Shown piece after piece: positions 17,015 to 25,411 of a DNA stretch of 64,000 nucleotides. A model generated the notes under the pieces. That model had not been told where the DNA came from, ran no database searches, and saw nothing but the letters and a program-made list of their open reading frames with translations. The stretch lies in the NCBI GenBank assembly GCA_002835675.1, contig PIZR01000002.1, forward strand, positions 969,878 through 1,033,877. The letters run 5' to 3'. The DNA is from Bacillus sp. BA3. GTDB lineage: Bacteria; Bacillota; Bacilli; Bacillales; DSM-1321. A program made the translations under genes and the position numbers. The number at the start of each line of letters is the position of its first letter. Within the stretch, counting starts at the first letter, position 1.

Positions 17015-17464
17015 ATGTTTGGATCGGATTTATATGTAGCCCTAGTGCTAGGAGTTACGCTTAGCCTTATATTTTCAGAAAAAACGGGTGTCGTACCCGC
17101 AGGACTTATCGTGCCAGGTTATTTGGCATTGGTATTTGACCAATGGGAAATCATGCTGACCATCCTGATCATCAGTGTCGTAACTTATTTAATCGTCACT
17201 CATGGTCTTTCAAGATGGGTGATTTTATATGGAAGAAGAAAATTCGCAGCCATGATGGTGACCGGGATTTGCTTGAAGCTCCTATTGGACTTAGTCTACC
17301 CCGTCATGCCATTTGAAATATTCGAGTTTCGGGGAATCGGTATAATCGTACCTGGATTGATAGCGAATACGATTCAAAGACAAGGAATGCCATTGACACT
17401 TGGCAGCACGCTTTTATTATCCGGCTTGACTTTCGGTTTAATGAACGTGTACTACCTATTCTGA
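17015..17464 (+). CDS. pgsC: Poly-gamma-glutamate synthase membrane subunit PgsC/CapC
   Basis: A 149-residue, almost wholly hydrophobic protein with about four to five membrane helices. It has the family segments GVVPAGLIVPGYLAL (about residues 25-39) and GIGIIVPGLIANTIQRQG, and ends in NVYYLF. PgsC forms the membrane part of the PgsB-PgsC-PgsA polymerase/exporter. TAGGAGG lies before the ATG, 15 nt after the pgsB stop. Confidence 0.95.
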   Translation: MFGSDLYVALVLGVTLSLIFSEKTGVVPAGLIVPGYLALVFDQWEIMLTILIISVVTYLIVTHGLSRWVILYGRRKFAAMMVTGICLKLLLDLVYPVMPFEIFEFRGIGIIVPGLIANTIQRQGMPLTLGSTLLLSGLTFGLMNVYYLF

Positions 17465-17474
17465 GGTGCAAAAA

Positions 17475-18752
17475 ATGAAACGGACTTTAAATGCAAAAGA
17501 AAAAACACTTATCTTTATTAAACGCACTAAGAAAAAGAATCTTAAATACTCTGCAATCATACTACCTATATTACTAATCGCTTTGGTCATCACCACTTGG
17601 ATGGGACGGGCTGAAGAAGTGAAAACAACCGCTCCAAAATCCGATCAACCATTGACTATGACAATGGTCGGTGATGTGATGATGGGACGTTATGTTGAAG
17701 AAGTGACGGAAAGGCACGGGTATGAATACCTCTTCCGGTATATGAAGCCATATTTCGCCAATTCAGATTATGTCAGTGGGAATTATGAACATACCTCTTT
17801 AAAAGAAGAGGTATCTAACTACAAGGAAGCAGATACGCCCATCCGGTTAAACTCCAATACTAGTGGTGTGGAAGCCGTTAAAGATGCTGGCTTCTCTGTG
17901 ATGTCTTTGGCAAATAACCATATGATGGACTATGAAGAACAAGGACTCCTTGACACGATTGATGAATTCAAAAGTGCAGATATGCACTATGTCGGTGTTG
18001 GATCGAACACTGCGGAAGCTAAAAATAGCATCGACTATGCGGATGTTGATGGCGTACGTGTCGCAACACTTGGCTTCACAGATGTTTACGGTAAGGATGC
18101 CGTGTCAAAAAATGATAAAGCCGGACTATTGAACTCCAACCCTGATTTATTATTTGAAATGATCGGCAAAGCAAGGAATGCCAAGCAAGGCAACGCAGAC
18201 TTGGTTGTGGTGAATATGCACTGGGGACAAGAGTATTCAACATCAACAACCGCTCGTCAAAAAGACTTGGCTAAAGCTATCATCGATGCGGGGGCTGACA
18301 TCATCATCGGCCATCACCCCCACGTGCTTCAATCGTTTGATGTTTATAAAGATGGAATCATTTTCTATAGTTTAGGAAATTTCATATTCGATCAAGGCTG
18401 GACACGCACAAAGGATTCGGCCATGGTTCAATACCATTTAGCGGAAGACGGAAAAGCTACAATCGATGTCGTTCCACTTCAAATTGAAGAAGCAACACCA
18501 AGGCCAGCTACCTCTTCAATCGACAAATCACGTGTTTACCGGCAGTTGACGAAGGAAACGAGTGAAAAGGTCCAGTGGTCGAAAAAAGAGGATAGCATCG
18601 AGATTACCTTGGATCACAAAAAGGTAATCGACCATAAGGCACAACGTGAACAAGAAGCAAAAGCAGCGAAGGAAGCAAAGGAAAAGAAAAAAGCTGCACA
18701 AGAGAAAAAGGCAGCACAAGCTATACAACAGGACATCCAGCCCATTCAGTAA
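17475..18752 (+). CDS. pgsA: Poly-gamma-glutamate export/synthesis protein PgsA/CapA
   Basis: A 425-residue membrane-anchored protein. A basic N-terminus and one helix (about residues 24-45) are followed by the extracytoplasmic CapA domain, related to metallophosphatases: MVGDVMMGRY, LANNHMMDY, NMHWGQEY and IIGHHPHVLQ. It helps polymer synthesis and transport through the wall. I chose ATG 17475 (GAGGTG 6 nt upstream) over an in-frame GTG at 17466. The last 40 residues form a low-complexity Ala/Lys/Glu tail (QEAKAAKEAKEKKKAAQ), longer than usual and possibly a wall- or polymer-contacting coil. Confidence 0.93.
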   Translation: MKRTLNAKEKTLIFIKRTKKKNLKYSAIILPILLIALVITTWMGRAEEVKTTAPKSDQPLTMTMVGDVMMGRYVEEVTERHGYEYLFRYMKPYFANSDYVSGNYEHTSLKEEVSNYKEADTPIRLNSNTSGVEAVKDAGFSVMSLANNHMMDYEEQGLLDTIDEFKSADMHYVGVGSNTAEAKNSIDYADVDGVRVATLGFTDVYGKDAVSKNDKAGLLNSNPDLLFEMIGKARNAKQGNADLVVVNMHWGQEYSTSTTARQKDLAKAIIDAGADIIIGHHPHVLQSFDVYKDGIIFYSLGNFIFDQGWTRTKDSAMVQYHLAEDGKATIDVVPLQIEEATPRPATSSIDKSRVYRQLTKETSEKVQWSKKEDSIEITLDHKKVIDHKAQREQEAKAAKEAKEKKKAAQEKKAAQAIQQDIQPIQ

Positions 18753-18821
18753 GGATCGATTGGATACTACTATGTGAAAAGAGAAACAACTTGGAAGCTC
18801 AACGAGAAGGGGGAATAATCG

Positions 18822-20405
18822 ATGATTAACCGTATGACGAGAAAAGTGCTCATTCCAATTAGCATACTCATATATATTGCTGGATGTTCGAAGACACCCC
18901 CTATTTCTGACACGAATGATCCGATAGAGAGTAAAACGGAACAATCATATGGGGTCAGTTCTTCAAACCCAATCGCAATAGATGTAGGGATGGATATATT
19001 AAAAAATGGTGGAACGGCGGCGGATGCCGCCATTGCGGTATCCTATGTATTAGGTGTAGTTGAACCTTATGGATCTGGCGTGGGTGGCGGCGGCGGTATG
19101 CTCATTGCCCCGGAATCCGGCGATCCCAATTTTATCGATTATCGTGAATCCTCTCCGGAAGACCAAAGTTCAAGACACGATACAGGGATTCCAGGCTTAG
19201 TGGCCGGCATGCAGGTTATAAGTGATAAGTATGGGAGCGTACCGATGGAGGATCTACTTCAGCCGGCGATAGATCTGGCTGAAGACGGATTTGAAGTCGA
19301 CAAATCGTTATCATCACGCTTAGAAGCAGCTCAGCCAAGGATATCTTCCGATGCGACTTCTCTTTTTTATCCTGATGGTGATGCCATTGAACCAGGCAAA
19401 ACTCTCGTCCAAGAAAGACTTGCTGAAACATTGAAGCAGATTCAAAAGGAAGGTCCTGATGGTTTTTATAAAGGGGAAATTGCACGGGATATTAAAAGAG
19501 AATCAGATATCGACTTGATGGATTTAAAACGCTATGAGGTGAAGGAACGTAAGCCGGTCCAAGGAGCATTTGCCGGTTATGATGTTTTTACCGCCCCTCC
19601 GCCCTTTTCAGGAATTACAGTTCTTGAAATGTTAAAGCTCGCCGAGGAAATGAACCTAGGTGATACTTCAAGCAAATCAGCTTATATGAAAGTCTTGGGG
19701 GGCATCACGGATACTGCTTATCAAGATCGGTCCGCCCATGTTGGAGATGGAATAAGTCATTCTAAAGCGGAAAAATTGCTCTCCCCCATTCATTTGGATA
19801 ATCTTAAAAATAAGATCAAAAGTGAAAAATGGGACGATAAAGAATCGAATGGTTCAGAAGAACATGAAAGTACGACACACTTTGTGATAATGGACAAGTA
19901 TGGCACTGTCGTTTCAACAACAAATACGCTCAGTAACTTTTTCGGATCTGGGGATTATACGAATGGATTTTTCCTTAACGATCAATTGAAAAATTTCCGG
20001 TCCGGCTTGAATTCTCAAGAGGCATATAAACGGTCAAGAACTTTCACCGCTCCGACCATTCTCAAGAAACCAGGGCAGGAATCGATTGGGATCGGCTCAC
20101 CAGGCGGTGATAGGATTCCGCAAGTATTGATGCAGGTTCTTTATTCTTACACAGAGAATGAAGGCCCATTTCAGGATATCGTCGACCGTAATCGGTTCGT
20201 CTTTGATGGAAAGAAGATTTATACAGAATCCAGGCTTTCGGATGAAACAATATCAGAATTGGAAGATTCAGGATATGAAGTCATTCAGAAGATTTCCCCC
20301 ATGTATTATGGCGGTGTTCAAGTACTTGTTAAAAACGAGAAAAATGGACAATTATCCGGAGCAGGGGATAAAAGAAGAAATGGAAGCTGGAAAGCTCAGC
20401 AATAA
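18822..20405 (+). CDS. capD: CapD-like gamma-glutamyltranspeptidase lipoprotein (PgsD)
   Basis: A 527-residue protein of the gamma-glutamyltransferase family. The signal sequence ends in a lipobox with Cys22 (YIAGC), so it is a surface lipoprotein. The proenzyme should cleave itself before the threonine of the TTHF motif (T351), giving large and small subunits; NTLSNFFGSG and GSPGGDRIPQ are substrate-pocket motifs. Length is close to B. anthracis CapD (528), which cuts poly-gamma-glutamate and links it to peptidoglycan. The gene order B-C-A-D-E equals the capBCADE order, which favours CapD over a general GGT. Confidence 0.9.
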   Translation: MINRMTRKVLIPISILIYIAGCSKTPPISDTNDPIESKTEQSYGVSSSNPIAIDVGMDILKNGGTAADAAIAVSYVLGVVEPYGSGVGGGGGMLIAPESGDPNFIDYRESSPEDQSSRHDTGIPGLVAGMQVISDKYGSVPMEDLLQPAIDLAEDGFEVDKSLSSRLEAAQPRISSDATSLFYPDGDAIEPGKTLVQERLAETLKQIQKEGPDGFYKGEIARDIKRESDIDLMDLKRYEVKERKPVQGAFAGYDVFTAPPPFSGITVLEMLKLAEEMNLGDTSSKSAYMKVLGGITDTAYQDRSAHVGDGISHSKAEKLLSPIHLDNLKNKIKSEKWDDKESNGSEEHESTTHFVIMDKYGTVVSTTNTLSNFFGSGDYTNGFFLNDQLKNFRSGLNSQEAYKRSRTFTAPTILKKPGQESIGIGSPGGDRIPQVLMQVLYSYTENEGPFQDIVDRNRFVFDGKKIYTESRLSDETISELEDSGYEVIQKISPMYYGGVQVLVKNEKNGQLSGAGDKRRNGSWKAQQ

Positions 20406-20474
20406 ACGAGCAATCCAGCTCCTCCTTTTCTAAATATCATATGAATTTTAGCGATGTATAAGGGGACGTAGAAT

Positions 20475-20624
20475 ATGAATATCGTAAAAAAAATAACAAG
20501 CTGGGTCATACCCGTTTTTATAATAGCGGCCCTGCTTGTGACCATGAATACGTTTAAACGGACAGAAACTTTAACACCCGACGAGCAAAAAAAGATAGAA
20601 CAATATACGACTGTCGAAAAATGA
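20475..20624 (+). CDS. pgsE: Small poly-gamma-glutamate protein PgsE/CapE
   Basis: A 49-residue protein starting [15 protein letters not shown]. It has one membrane helix (about residues 9-25) and a short charged tail ending EQYTTVEK. The ATG has AGGGGACG about 8 nt upstream. It matches PgsE (YwtC)/CapE in size, topology and position as last gene of the synthase operon; CapE is needed with CapB, C and A for polymer production in B. anthracis. It is easily missed because of its length. Confidence 0.9.
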   Translation: MNIVKKITSWVIPVFIIAALLVTMNTFKRTETLTPDEQKKIEQYTTVEK

Positions 20625-20652
20625 AAAAAGCCGGGGCATCCCCGCTTTTTTT
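20625..20652 (+). terminator. Terminator of the pgs operon
   Basis: AAAAAAGCCGGGG / CCCCGCTTTTTTT hairpin that starts at the pgsE stop codon. Confidence 0.88.
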
Positions 20653-20693
20653 ATTTTTGCCGTCAACGAGTGAAAGATATACGGAGGATAACC

Positions 20694-21323
20694 ATGAAGG
20701 AAAATAACTATACTGATTTTATTGAACTAGAGCAAAATGAACAAGAAGACCTCGATTACCGTATCATCGTTCATCACAGGAATCCTGATATTGCAGTTCT
20801 AGCCATACATGGCGGGAACATCGAACCAGGAACTAGCGAGATTGCAGCCGCACTTGGAGAGAGACTTTGTGCAAGCACCTATCTATTCGAAGGTCTTAAA
20901 CCAAGGGGCAACCAGGTCCTCCATATAACATCCCGCTTGTTCAATGAACCGATCGGCGTTTCAATGGCAGCGAACGCACAAACCACCCTTTCCATCCATG
21001 GCCACTACGACGTACATAATGCGCTGATTTACTTTGGCGGAAGGAACGAACCCTTTAAGAACCTGATACAGCAATGCCTCAACAAAGCTGGATTCCAAAC
21101 TGCTCATGCACCGCAGCACCTTTCAGGGATGAAAGGAAACAACATCACCAACATATCCAAAACGGGTGCAGGCGTGCAATTGGAACTTTCCACTAAGCTT
21201 AGAAAAAGCTTTTTCAAAGGTGATGACTTTACCAGTAAAAACAGGGTCAATCACTGTGATCTTTTTAAACGGTTCGTTACTGCCATTGAAAAAGCGACTC
21301 TTGAATATAAACAGATTGAATGA
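20694..21323 (+). CDS. Poly-gamma-glutamate hydrolase family protein (PghP-like)
   Basis: A 209-residue protein of the PghP family (zinc carboxypeptidase-like fold). Candidate metal ligands are in LAIHGGNIEPGTSE (H39, E44/E49) and SIHGHYD. Phage PghP cuts gamma-linked polyglutamate; B. subtilis has the relatives YjqB, YmaC and YndL. There is no signal peptide, so it may act in the cytoplasm or after lysis. ATG 20694 has GGAGG 7 nt upstream; an in-frame GTG at 20670 has none. It lies 70 nt after pgsE, past the terminator, so it may be partly cotranscribed. Confidence 0.85.
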   Translation: MKENNYTDFIELEQNEQEDLDYRIIVHHRNPDIAVLAIHGGNIEPGTSEIAAALGERLCASTYLFEGLKPRGNQVLHITSRLFNEPIGVSMAANAQTTLSIHGHYDVHNALIYFGGRNEPFKNLIQQCLNKAGFQTAHAPQHLSGMKGNNITNISKTGAGVQLELSTKLRKSFFKGDDFTSKNRVNHCDLFKRFVTAIEKATLEYKQIE

Positions 21324-21328
21324 TCTTC

Positions 21329-22531
21329 TTAGTCCATAAGGCTTTCAACTTGGCCGAAGCTTTCGAATTTCTCGGCAAAATAAACTGACGAAAGATTGGA
21401 GATATGAACGCCCGTGTTTTCCGTTGTATGGAGAAAACGGCCATCACCTAGATAAATACCTACGTGGGTCACACCCAGCCTTGTTCCTGTGTCCCTAAAA
21501 AACACTAAATCCCCTGCCTTTGGATTTTCGATTTTGGACAGTAATGAGAAGTAATCCGCTGCAGAACCCCGTTTTACTGAAAGGCCCTTTTCCTTCATGA
21601 CCCAATAAATGAATCCGCTGCAATCCATTCCGATCATCGGATCTTCCCCACCGAAAACATAGTTGAATCCGCGTAGAGTGTATGCATACTTGATGACATC
21701 ATATGCTTTATCATATGCAGCCTCCTGGTTTACATAAAACGGATACAACGGGTTGCTGTATAGTTGAAGATACTGCCCTTGCATCAATTCATCCATACTT
21801 AAAGCGTTACGACTTTTGATCGTACTCATGGAAATGCTGTAATTCTCCGATATACTTTTAAGCGTTTCTCCCGTTTGGACGATATGCTCTCCTTTAGGCG
21901 TATATGTTTTGTACGCCACTTGGTATTTTGCAAAGTAATCTTCTGTAGTGGATCTCACCTGCACCGTTTCCGCACCATATCCAGAATTGATAAATTGGTT
22001 TTTGCCGACATAAATACCCGCAGTCACGACTTTTAAGCTGTCTTTTTCCAGAAAGAATATAATATCCCCCGTTTTCGGAGTGGCTGTATCCATCCCTTGC
22101 TTATAAAAGCCATCTACTGTCAAACGGTCGACCGGCACATTTTGCCGGGAAAGCACCCAATGAATCAATCCGCTCGAATCAAATCCTTTTTCAGGCGTCT
22201 CCTCTCCAGCTGTCTTTTTAAACCCTATAAAGGATTTCGCATAGTTTGCAATTTTTTTTCCTCTCTCCGACCATTGAAAGATGGAAGGAGTATACGCCGT
22301 GTGAATGATTGTCAACCTTTGGCCCGCAAATAACTTATCATCCGGTAAACCATTCGTTTTCATTAATTGTTCAGCCGATATCTCATATGTCTTGGCAATC
22401 GATTCAACCGTTTCGCCAGAGGTTACAGTATGCACAGGCTCTGCTGCCTCGGCCATTAAGCCAGGTAAAAAAGTGAAATTGATCATGAATACCAATGTAA
22501 GTATCATACCGCTTAATTTTCCGTTAAACAT
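21329..22531 (-). CDS. Secreted LysM-NlpC/P60 protein with one inactive and one active P60 domain
   Basis: A 400-residue protein: signal peptide (about 1-30, ending in AEAA), LysM (33-77), P60 domain 1 (about 90-210), LysM (216-260), P60 domain 2 (about 275-395). Domain 2 has the catalytic Cys304 (MDCSGF), His356 (THVGIY) and polar His368. In domain 1 the same positions are Ser119 (FDSSGL), Thr170 and Asn182, so it should be inactive. It probably cuts D,L-gamma-glutamyl bonds in peptidoglycan; because it is beside the pgs cluster it could, like PgdS in B. subtilis, act on poly-gamma-glutamate. AAGGAAGG precedes the ATG. Its stop lies 5 nt from that of the convergent hydrolase gene. Confidence 0.88.
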   Translation of the reverse strand: MFNGKLSGMILTLVFMINFTFLPGLMAEAAEPVHTVTSGETVESIAKTYEISAEQLMKTNGLPDDKLFAGQRLTIIHTAYTPSIFQWSERGKKIANYAKSFIGFKKTAGEETPEKGFDSSGLIHWVLSRQNVPVDRLTVDGFYKQGMDTATPKTGDIIFFLEKDSLKVVTAGIYVGKNQFINSGYGAETVQVRSTTEDYFAKYQVAYKTYTPKGEHIVQTGETLKSISENYSISMSTIKSRNALSMDELMQGQYLQLYSNPLYPFYVNQEAAYDKAYDVIKYAYTLRGFNYVFGGEDPMIGMDCSGFIYWVMKEKGLSVKRGSAADYFSLLSKIENPKAGDLVFFRDTGTRLGVTHVGIYLGDGRFLHTTENTGVHISNLSSVYFAEKFESFGQVESLMD

Positions 22532-22559
22532 TTTAACCTTCCTTTATAGCTGAAATATT

Positions 22560-22925
22560 TTTAAATATACGATGTTCAAGTAAACTCCATCACACGAATC
22601 TTTTATCCTATCATCCACCCAAAAAAATGAGCCTTAACTCTCAACACTTCCATATTATCGGCGAACAGAATAAAACATTTAGCCTATTTTCACAAATTAT
22701 CATCAATCCGATTCAATAAAACCACTTTAAAAACAAACCATTATTCCTATATTATGCTCTTTTACCGTCACAGTGTGACTTTCCCTATAGCTACCCAGGT
22801 CATGGAGAAATGTTCATGGTTGGAATCGGAAAATTACTAGAAGATTTTATTTTTTTGGACAGAATGGGTAAAGTTAGCTGAGGCCAGTGATGATAAAGTC
22901 GTACTAACGATATAGGAGTGAAGAT
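22560..22925. other. Intergenic region without a clear gene
   Basis: About 365 nt upstream of the LysM-P60 gene (minus) and of a small plus-strand frame. AT-rich; it should hold the LysM-P60 promoter, but I see no convincing elements. Confidence 0.35.
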
Positions 22926-23093
22926 ATGCAACATAGTTTAGGAGGGGCAACGCATTTGAGGTTTGGCATAAACAGACCTTGCTGTAACGTGATGAACTAC
23001 ACATATAGCTTGGCAACTCTAAAAAAGGATCAGGAACCCGAATCCATTGGTATCACCCATCATCTAGCAGAAGAAAATAAGGGGAAAGCTTAA
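22926..23093 (+). CDS. Possible small protein (55 residues), unknown
   Basis: Frame MQHSLGGATHLRF... ending EENKGKA, with AGGAGTG 6 nt before the ATG. A second in-frame start, TTG at 22956, has AGGAGGGG upstream and would give 45 residues. It contains a CC pair (residues 19-20) and no membrane helix. The stop lies inside the hairpin that terminates the opposite-strand gene. Two good ribosome binding sites in one frame argue for translation, but I recognise no family. Confidence 0.4.
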   Translation: MQHSLGGATHLRFGINRPCCNVMNYTYSLATLKKDQEPESIGITHHLAEENKGKA

Positions 23094-23105
23094 TGGCCTT
23101 CCCCT
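23080..23105 (-). terminator. Terminator of the DUF2642 gene
   Basis: AGGGGAAGGC / GCTTTCCCCT hairpin followed by TATTTTCTTC on the minus strand. Confidence 0.7.
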
Positions 23106-23118
23106 CGTTTCTAAGAAT

Positions 23119-23784
23119 CTATGGCATGTACACCGTTTTAATATGTGAAAGCTTCAAAAACACATGTTCTCCACTGGCTGTCGTTAATTCAACCAAGTTG
23201 TTTTCCGCCTTTTTAAGCATACCGATTTTCATCGGGTCCTCTCCCCCATCAAATACTACTAGCTTTCCTGCATTTTTCTTTAATTGGTCTTCCAAAGAAC
23301 GCAGCATTGGCACATCTGAAGGGTTGACGGGAAAACTCTCTTTACTGAGTGTATAGGGTGTGGCACTTTGATTGTACGGGGTAAGCCATTTAAGGTGATG
23401 CAGCGAGACATACATCATTTTATATACAGGCGAGTAGAATGCAAAGTAATCATTGAAAACATTGGTTATATAGCCGTGTAAAGGAATGTGTCCAGCAACA
23501 TGGATTTCTGAAAAAACCCCTTTTGCGTTCATTAGTGTTTTACGATAGGAAATCGACGCCATGTCTTCCATTATGGGGGACTCCATAGGATTTTTGATCT
23601 CGTTATCAATCTCTGTACTCAGATTGAATTTATGGACGTGCAGCATAGGAAAATACAAAAACTGCTGTCCATTGAACAACACTAGAATATCAGTGCTCAG
23701 ATCAGTTAGAATTCCTTTGAAAGTTTTTTTTCCTGAGATTTGGACATCAATCTGTTTACCCAGTAATGCAAACGCATCACTCAT
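23119..23784 (-). CDS. DUF2642 (Sm-like) domain protein
   Basis: A 221-residue protein. The N-terminal 60 residues fit the Sm-like pattern of DUF2642: LGKQIDVQISGKKTFKGILTDLSTDILVLF, then FLYFPMLHVHKF. A second similar unit seems present at about 165-221 (KLVVFDGGEDPMKIGMLKKAENNLVELTT...), with the middle part (80-140) related as well. Proteins of this type in Bacillus are often spore-associated, but no role can be assigned. It has no signal peptide. The start has TAGGAGG upstream. It follows nothing closely; the permease gene lies 24 nt downstream of its start on the same strand, so it is the second gene of a likely operon with the permease. Confidence 0.68.
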   Translation of the reverse strand: MSDAFALLGKQIDVQISGKKTFKGILTDLSTDILVLFNGQQFLYFPMLHVHKFNLSTEIDNEIKNPMESPIMEDMASISYRKTLMNAKGVFSEIHVAGHIPLHGYITNVFNDYFAFYSPVYKMMYVSLHHLKWLTPYNQSATPYTLSKESFPVNPSDVPMLRSLEDQLKKNAGKLVVFDGGEDPMKIGMLKKAENNLVELTTASGEHVFLKLSHIKTVYMP

Positions 23785-23808
23785 TACTATCTCCTCCTAG
23801 GGGGTTAT

Positions 23809-25164
23809 TCAGCTAAAAATCATTTGCACCCAATAAAATAATAAGAGCAGTGTCACCACTGTCGTTATTGGTATGACTATCAGGGTTACACTTAAATAAT
23901 CTTTCCACTTAATTTTCACTTTGTTTTGTTTCAGGATGTGCATCCAGATAAGTGAGGCAAGAGTACCGATGGGCAATAACAATGATCCCATGTCACTACC
24001 GATTATATTAGCTAGATAGATAGTTTTTAATGTGACCGGATCCAGTCCCATTTCGGTTAAGGTAATGGTACCTATCATTAATGCTGGATGATTATTGAAG
24101 ATGTTTGATAGAATCGAAACCAATCCTCCCATGACAAAGCTCGCACTCAGTAACCCTTGATTTACAATCGGTTCGCATATCTGTACGAGCATGTCTGTAA
24201 GGCCTACATTATGTAGACCATAAATGATCACATACATGGAGAATGCGAATATCAGGATGTGCCATGGGGTCTTTTTTAAGATATCGACAGGGTTTGTCCG
24301 TAAATGGTACCACCTCCAGATCAGTAAAGATAAAGAGCCAAGTACAGCAACCCACTCGATTGGAATGGAAAAATAAGAAGCTACAAAGAGTAAACAGCGC
24401 ACCACGAACACATAGAGCAATACTTTCAACATGAATTTTGTGCGTTGCCTTTTTGTTTCAACCGTCACTTTCCCCTTTAGGGGGTGGAAATTCTTAGTGA
24501 AGAAACTTTCCTCAATGTCATAAGAAATTTTTGGCAGTTTCTTGGGCAATTTTTTCTTGACCACTACGAACATCAACCATGACATGAAGACCAACCCCAA
24601 AGTTGCAGGTACAAACATCATGGCAGTATGCATATAAAGCGTCATGTGCACAATTTTCAAAGCGATTAAATTAACAATATTACTCACACCAATAGGCGCA
24701 CTTGAAGCTGTTGCAATCAATGCTCCACTCAAAAGATACGGGATGGCTTCATGCGGCTTTAATCTGAGATTTTTCAAAAGCAAGATCAAGATGGGGGTCG
24801 TAATCATGATGCTGCCGTCGTTATTGAATAACAAGGTCATTAAAAAGCACAATAATTGAATGTACCAATACAGACGATACCCCGATCCTTTGGCAAGGAT
24901 CGCAAGTCTCGCAGCCGCCCAGTGAAAAAATCCGAAACTTTCCAAGATGACTGCCATGACAATCGTTGCCATGATGGTGATCGATGCGCCCCCGATTTTA
25001 TTGATGATATCCAAAATATCGCCTTGGGATACTGTGCCATTCAGTAAAATTATCACTGCACCGATTGAAGCTGGCCATGCTTCATTGATACCTCCTGGCC
25101 TCCACAATATAACTATCATTGTCATGACGAACACAAAAATAGTCATTCCTATTTCGAAATGCAT
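23809..25164 (-). CDS. ArsB/NhaD-type ion permease (SLC13-like)
   Basis: A 451-residue transporter with about 11-12 membrane helices. It resembles arsenite-permease ArsB relatives: FNNDGSIMITTPILILLL (about residues 90-107), SAPIGVSNIVNLIAL (about 130-145), and NNHPALMIG in the second half. The family moves arsenite/antimonite, sodium or dicarboxylates; no arsR or arsC is beside it, so arsenic export is not supported by context. The ATG at 25164 has AAGGGGAG 6 nt upstream; the frame is open 141 nt further, but without a site. Confidence 0.78.
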   Translation of the reverse strand: MHFEIGMTIFVFVMTMIVILWRPGGINEAWPASIGAVIILLNGTVSQGDILDIINKIGGASITIMATIVMAVILESFGFFHWAAARLAILAKGSGYRLYWYIQLLCFLMTLLFNNDGSIMITTPILILLLKNLRLKPHEAIPYLLSGALIATASSAPIGVSNIVNLIALKIVHMTLYMHTAMMFVPATLGLVFMSWLMFVVVKKKLPKKLPKISYDIEESFFTKNFHPLKGKVTVETKRQRTKFMLKVLLYVFVVRCLLFVASYFSIPIEWVAVLGSLSLLIWRWYHLRTNPVDILKKTPWHILIFAFSMYVIIYGLHNVGLTDMLVQICEPIVNQGLLSASFVMGGLVSILSNIFNNHPALMIGTITLTEMGLDPVTLKTIYLANIIGSDMGSLLLPIGTLASLIWMHILKQNKVKIKWKDYLSVTLIVIPITTVVTLLLLFYWVQMIFS

Positions 25165-25354
25165 GTTGTTCTCCCCTTTTTGGGCCTTGAGCCATTGGAC
25201 CCTACTTGTCCGATTCCTATATATTATTCCCCTTTGTAAAAAAAGCATGGATACTTGACCAGTCCTTCTAAATTGTACTTTTGTACTTCTAGTGATTTTG
25301 TCCACTAAAGAGAGATGCCCAGTTCACAGAAATCAGGGTCAATGGCAATACAAC

Positions 25355-25386
25355 AAAGGGGAGACCACTTAGTGGCCTCCCCTTTT
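25355..25386 (-). terminator. Terminator of the dCache chemoreceptor gene
   Basis: AAAGGGGAGxxCACT / AGTGxxCTCCCCTTT hairpin with T-rich tail on the minus strand. Confidence 0.8.
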
Positions 25387-25411
25387 CGAAACACTTATGT
25401 TGTCCGTTCCT

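Noticed and set aside
20694..21323. Prophage remnant, since PghP is known from phage
   Set aside because: No other phage gene, integrase or attachment site nearby, and the gene is well placed beside the pgs cluster.
22965..22985. Sigma-54-like TTGGCAT...TTGC
   Set aside because: Nine nt lie between the two elements instead of five, and it lies inside a small reading frame.
23809..25164. Arsenite exporter ArsB
   Set aside because: Fold fits, but no arsR, arsC or arsA is next to it, and the wider family includes sodium and dicarboxylate carriers; kept as a general permease call.
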